Of a stretch of 18,507 nt of DNA, positions 15,680 through 18,507 are shown piece after piece; the first letter of the stretch is position 1; every line of letters starts with the position of its first letter. Position numbers and translations under genes: made by a program. Source of the stretch: JANYCG01 sp031365665. GTDB taxonomy: Bacteria > Pseudomonadota > Gammaproteobacteria > Burkholderiales > Burkholderiaceae_C. The notes beneath the pieces were generated by a model. It did not search any database. It had not been told where the DNA came from and worked only from the letters and a program-made list of their open reading frames with translations. The stretch covers positions 1-18,507 of the forward strand of contig JANLYO010000052.1 of NCBI GenBank assembly GCA_031365665.1. The letters are read 5' to 3'.

Positions 15680-15928
15680 GTGACGCTGGAGCTGTCGCAC
15701 TTCATGAGCCTGCTGGCCATCCTGCCCGGCAGCGACCTGATCACCACTGTGCCCGACGATATCGCTGCGGCTGTTGCCCGCCACAGCAAGGTCAGCCACC
15801 TTGAACTGCCCTTCAAGCCACCGGTGATCGAGGTGCAGCAATACTGGCACCGCCGCCTGCAACATGACCCCGCCAACCGCTGGCTGCGCGGCGTGTTTTA
15901 TGCGGTGAACCGGCGGGATTCAAGCTGA
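15680..15928 (+). pseudogene. C-terminal remnant of a LysR-type transcriptional regulator
   Basis: About 82 codons match the end of the effector-binding domain of LysR regulators: LELSHFMSLLAILPGSDLIT followed by TVPDDIAAAVA, then LELPFKPPVIEVQQYWHRRL and HDPANRWLRGVFYAVN, ending at TGA 15928. The DNA-binding helix-turn-helix and most of the effector domain (some 200 residues) are missing, and the frame upstream runs through the end of the chrA gene without resemblance to LysR. It is therefore a 5'-truncated remnant, probably not expressed as a regulator. It may mark a deletion that joined two formerly separate loci. Confidence 0.65.
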
Positions 15929-16124
15929 GGCAAGTTGGCTTTCAGCCCCCGCACCGCTACCGGGCAATGCGCATGGGGCTTTGGGAAGTCAAGTCAGCAG
16001 ACTGGCGTTTGATTGCAAAACTCGATACTTCGCGTCGCATCTATCGCTGTGCGTTCCCGGCGTCGCATACGTTGGATTTTCCCGGGCTGGCCGAGAGGAT
16101 GTCGGCTGCTGCATAGGCCGGCCC
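15929..16124. other. Intergenic region without recognisable features
   Basis: The 196 bases between the LysR remnant and the stop of the metallo-hydrolase gene contain short open frames only, none with recognisable protein content. No clear terminator hairpin with a T-run was seen. With the two remnants before it, 15567-16124 has no intact gene. Confidence 0.5.
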
Positions 16125-17132
16125 CTAACCCCCATCTGCCATCATCTGAAACCGCGCCCGCTGCGCCCGCGCGCAAGTGCCCAGCACCCGCATCGCGCGC
16201 TCCACAACCGGTTGGCCGCTGACAAAGGGATTGGCCGCTGAAGGCGCCGCCGCCCGAACCTTGAGCTTGGCCACGGTGCCGTCATAGCTGGGATGGTTGC
16301 TCAGGGGCACATCGATGCCCATCTCGACCGCGATTTTGCGCATGCGCTCGGTCGCCGCAATGTAGCCATCCAGACGAGGCATGTCGCGCCCGAAATTGAA
16401 GGCCGTGCCACCCCAGATCATGGCCTTGTGCAGCTTGCCGCCGCTGCGCACGTCGAACACCGGCGAGATAGTCCCCAGCGTGTGGCCCGGTGTGATGACA
16501 AAGCGAATCGTGGCGTCCCCCAGCGTGAGCGTGTCGCCGTCGTGCACGGCCATGTCGCGTTTGGGTGGGCGGTCCCAAAGCGTGGAGTCAAACTCCAGGC
16601 CGGTCTCCATCATCTTCCAATCAATCTCGCTGGCTACCACACGAGCGCGGTAGCGATCAGCAATCATCTGTGCGCCACCGTAATGGTCACCATGTCCATG
16701 GGTGACCAACACATAACGAATCTGCGCCGGATCGAGCCCGAGGCGGCGCATGCCGCCCAAGATAAGGTCGGTGGCTTCTTTGGTGTTGTTCAAGGCATCG
16801 ATGAGGATAAAGCCCTCACTGGTCTTGAGCACCCAGGCGCTGACCCAGGTGGAGCCCACGTAGTACAGGTTATCGAAAGCCTGTCCCGGCTCGGGCGGCG
16901 ACTGGTTGATGAGCCTGGCGAGCCCATCATTCATGGCCACACTGGGCGCCGCGCGTACAGCCGGTTGAGGGTTGCAAATGGGCATCAGGAACTTGAGGTC
17001 CTCAGCCGCGACTTGGCGGGCATCGGCGACAAATTGGTCAACCACGCTCTGCGAGGCGGGCGCCTCGGGTGTGGTGGTGCAGGCGACCAGTGCGGCAAGG
17101 GCCGCGCTGGTCACGGCGAGTGATCGGAACAT
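16125..17132 (-). CDS. Metallo-beta-lactamase-fold lipoprotein, subclass B3-like
   Basis: 335 residues from ATG 17132, which follows AAAGGAG by 5 bases; a longer frame to 17237 enters the upstream gene and was rejected. The N-terminus is a lipoprotein signal with lipobox LVAC (Cys18), so the protein should be membrane-anchored in the periplasm. All six dinuclear zinc ligands are present: THGHGDH (His145, His147, Asp149, His150), TPGHT (His217) and SNHPSYDG (His280). The late SNHP histidine and HxHxDH order fit subclass B3 enzymes such as L1 and their relatives. Relatives include carbapenem-hydrolysing enzymes but also lactonases and other hydrolases. Beta-lactam activity cannot be claimed from sequence. 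It lies 56 bp downstream of the FAD oxidoreductase gene and is probably co-transcribed with it. Confidence 0.88.
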   Translation of the reverse strand: MFRSLAVTSAALAALVACTTTPEAPASQSVVDQFVADARQVAAEDLKFLMPICNPQPAVRAAPSVAMNDGLARLINQSPPEPGQAFDNLYYVGSTWVSAWVLKTSEGFILIDALNNTKEATDLILGGMRRLGLDPAQIRYVLVTHGHGDHYGGAQMIADRYRARVVASEIDWKMMETGLEFDSTLWDRPPKRDMAVHDGDTLTLGDATIRFVITPGHTLGTISPVFDVRSGGKLHKAMIWGGTAFNFGRDMPRLDGYIAATERMRKIAVEMGIDVPLSNHPSYDGTVAKLKVRAAAPSAANPFVSGQPVVERAMRVLGTCARAQRARFQMMADGG

Positions 17133-17188
17133 ATCGTCTCCTTTGACGTTTTGGGTGAATTGCCAATTGGCGGTTTTTGCGCGTGGAA

Positions 17189-18507
17189 TTAATGTAAGCA
17201 GTAGACTGGCAACACCTTGCCTGGGTTCAAAAGGCATTGCGGGTCCAGCGCCTTCTTCAGCAGCATCATGATCTTGATCTCCTGGTCGCTTTTGTACCGT
17301 AACAATTCGCTGACTTTGAGTTGGCCGATGCCGTGCTCCGCACTGATCGAGCCGCCCATTGCGCTCACTGCGTCGTGTACCAAGGCGTAGATATCGGTTT
17401 GATGCGCAGCCATATCACTCTCGGTGAAACGACCAGAAGTTCCTAGGTTGTAGTGCAAGTTTCCGTCCCCCAGGTGACCGAAGGTCATATTGACGATGCC
17501 CGGAAAGCGCGCCTGCAATTTCGCATCGGTCTGCGCCAGGAACTCGGCAATGCGTGAGATGGCGAGTGAAATATCGTGTTTAATGCTTTTGCCAGATTCG
17601 GCCTCGGCCAAGGTGATACTTTCGCGCAGATGCCAAAGCGCCCTGCTCTGCGTGATGCTTTCGGCGACGACCGCGTCGTCAGCCTCGCCGCATTCGACAG
17701 CTTCCCCCAGCACCGCTTCGAAACGGTCGCGAGCGTGCTGCTCGCTTTCCGGATCAGAAATTTCCAGCAAGGCGAACCATGGTGCATCGGCAGAAGGCCC
17801 ATCGAAGGGCAGACGCAAGTGCGGGTAGCTGCGCGTCACCATTCGCATGCAAGTACCCGCCATCAACTCGAAGCCCGTCAGTGCCGCGCCAAAACCGGCA
17901 CGTGCGCGCAACAGCAACGCCACCGCCTTGTCGACGCTGGCCAGTGTGAGCATCGCCGTGAACCGTGCAACAGGTTGCGGGAAGAGCTTGATCGTGGCGG
18001 CGGTGATGATGCCGAGTGTGCCTTCGCTACCCACATACAGATCCCGCAGGTCGTACCCGGTGTTGTCTTTGCGCAGACCACGCAGACCGTGCCAAATCTG
18101 GCCGTCCGCGCCCACAACCTCCAGGCCAAGCGTCAGCTCGCGCATGTTGCCGTAGCGCAGCACACCCGTGCCACCCGCGTTGGTCGACAGGTTGCCACCG
18201 ATGGTGCAGCTACCCTCGGCTCCCAGCGAGAGCGGAAACAACCGACCCACGGATTGCGCATGCTCCTGCACCGTCTGCAGGACGCAGCCGGCCTCAACCG
18301 TCATCGTGTCATTGGCCGTGTCAATCTCGCGCACTCGGTTCAGGCGCGTGGTCAGCAAGACCACGGCGCGCCCGGATCCATCAGGCGTTGCGCCGCCGCA
18401 CAGACCCGTGTTGCCGCCTTGGGGAACGATCGGAATGTCGTGGTCCACGCAGACCCGCACCACGTCGGCGACTTGTTGCGTGGATTCAGGACGAACAACG
18501 GCAAGCG
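17189..18507 (-). CDS. FAD-linked oxidoreductase, GlcD / D-lactate dehydrogenase / D-2-hydroxyglutarate dehydrogenase type (partial)
   Basis: 438 residues are visible and the frame is open at the right edge (LAVVRPESTQQVADVV precedes the first internal start), so about 25-40 N-terminal residues are missing. FAD-binding type 4 (PCMH) motifs are VPQGGNTGLCGGATPD and GAEGSCTIGGNLSTNAGGTG, followed by RYGNMRELTLGLEVV. The C-terminal FAD-oxidase domain has FGHLGDGNLHYNL and SAEHGIG, the His/Glu metal site of D-2-hydroxyacid dehydrogenases in this family. It oxidises a D-2-hydroxyacid to the 2-oxoacid, passing electrons to a quinone, cytochrome or flavoprotein. D-lactate, glycolate and D-2-hydroxyglutarate are all possible substrates. 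It is encoded upstream of the metallo-hydrolase lipoprotein; no glcE or glcF homologue is in view. Confidence 0.9.
   Translation of the reverse strand, partial: LAVVRPESTQQVADVVRVCVDHDIPIVPQGGNTGLCGGATPDGSGRAVVLLTTRLNRVREIDTANDTMTVEAGCVLQTVQEHAQSVGRLFPLSLGAEGSCTIGGNLSTNAGGTGVLRYGNMRELTLGLEVVGADGQIWHGLRGLRKDNTGYDLRDLYVGSEGTLGIITAATIKLFPQPVARFTAMLTLASVDKAVALLLRARAGFGAALTGFELMAGTCMRMVTRSYPHLRLPFDGPSADAPWFALLEISDPESEQHARDRFEAVLGEAVECGEADDAVVAESITQSRALWHLRESITLAEAESGKSIKHDISLAISRIAEFLAQTDAKLQARFPGIVNMTFGHLGDGNLHYNLGTSGRFTESDMAAHQTDIYALVHDAVSAMGGSISAEHGIGQLKVSELLRYKSDQEIKIMMLLKKALDPQCLLNPGKVLPVYCLH

Noticed and set aside
1..18507. CRISPR arrays, tRNA/rRNA genes, intact insertion sequences
   Set aside because: No regularly spaced repeats, no cloverleaf or rRNA-like stretches and no transposase frames were seen on reading both strands.

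Overview
The window looks like chromosomal DNA of a Gram-negative betaproteobacterium, most likely Burkholderiales/Comamonadaceae. The basis is its fairly GC-rich coding DNA, its gene families, and a REP-like palindrome of a type I recall from such genomes. No rRNA, tRNA, CRISPR array or intact insertion sequence was seen. Most genes are on the minus strand.

Region A (1-3112, minus) holds the start of a large secreted-type protein with an N-terminal lipase domain followed by a calcium-loop-rich module; it runs off the left edge. A single-pass membrane protein lies 3 bp upstream. Upstream of that is an orphan fragment of the same calcium-loop module, cut at both ends. The lipase domain and membrane protein use more AT-rich codons than the module. 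This looks like a toxin/immunity-style cassette exchanged at the N-terminus of an RTX-like exoprotein.

Region B (3300-8900) has a 3'-truncated family 2 glycosyltransferase facing a tightly packed minus-strand operon. That operon encodes a type I secretion ABC transporter with a degenerate peptidase domain, a PaaK/CapK-like adenylating enzyme and a family 1-type glycosyltransferase. Upstream is a gene-free stretch with inverted-repeat half-sites and a very AT-rich island.

Region C (8899-14199, minus) is a five-gene catabolic operon: flavin reductase, NicX-like 2,5-dihydroxypyridine dioxygenase, alpha/beta hydrolase, acyl-CoA-dehydrogenase-fold flavoprotein and acyl-CoA ligase. It probably degrades an N-heteroaromatic or related compound. 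The ligase carries an in-frame insertion made of a 50-bp palindrome and a hexanucleotide repeat.

Region D (14305-15566, plus) is a pair of half-size ChrA chromate transporter genes, divergent from region C across a short region with a candidate operator. Next comes gene debris (15597-15928): probable ends of a GlcG-like gene and a LysR regulator gene.

Region E (16125-18507, minus) has a subclass-B3-like metallo-beta-lactamase-fold lipoprotein downstream of a GlcD/D-lactate dehydrogenase-type FAD oxidoreductase that runs off the right edge.
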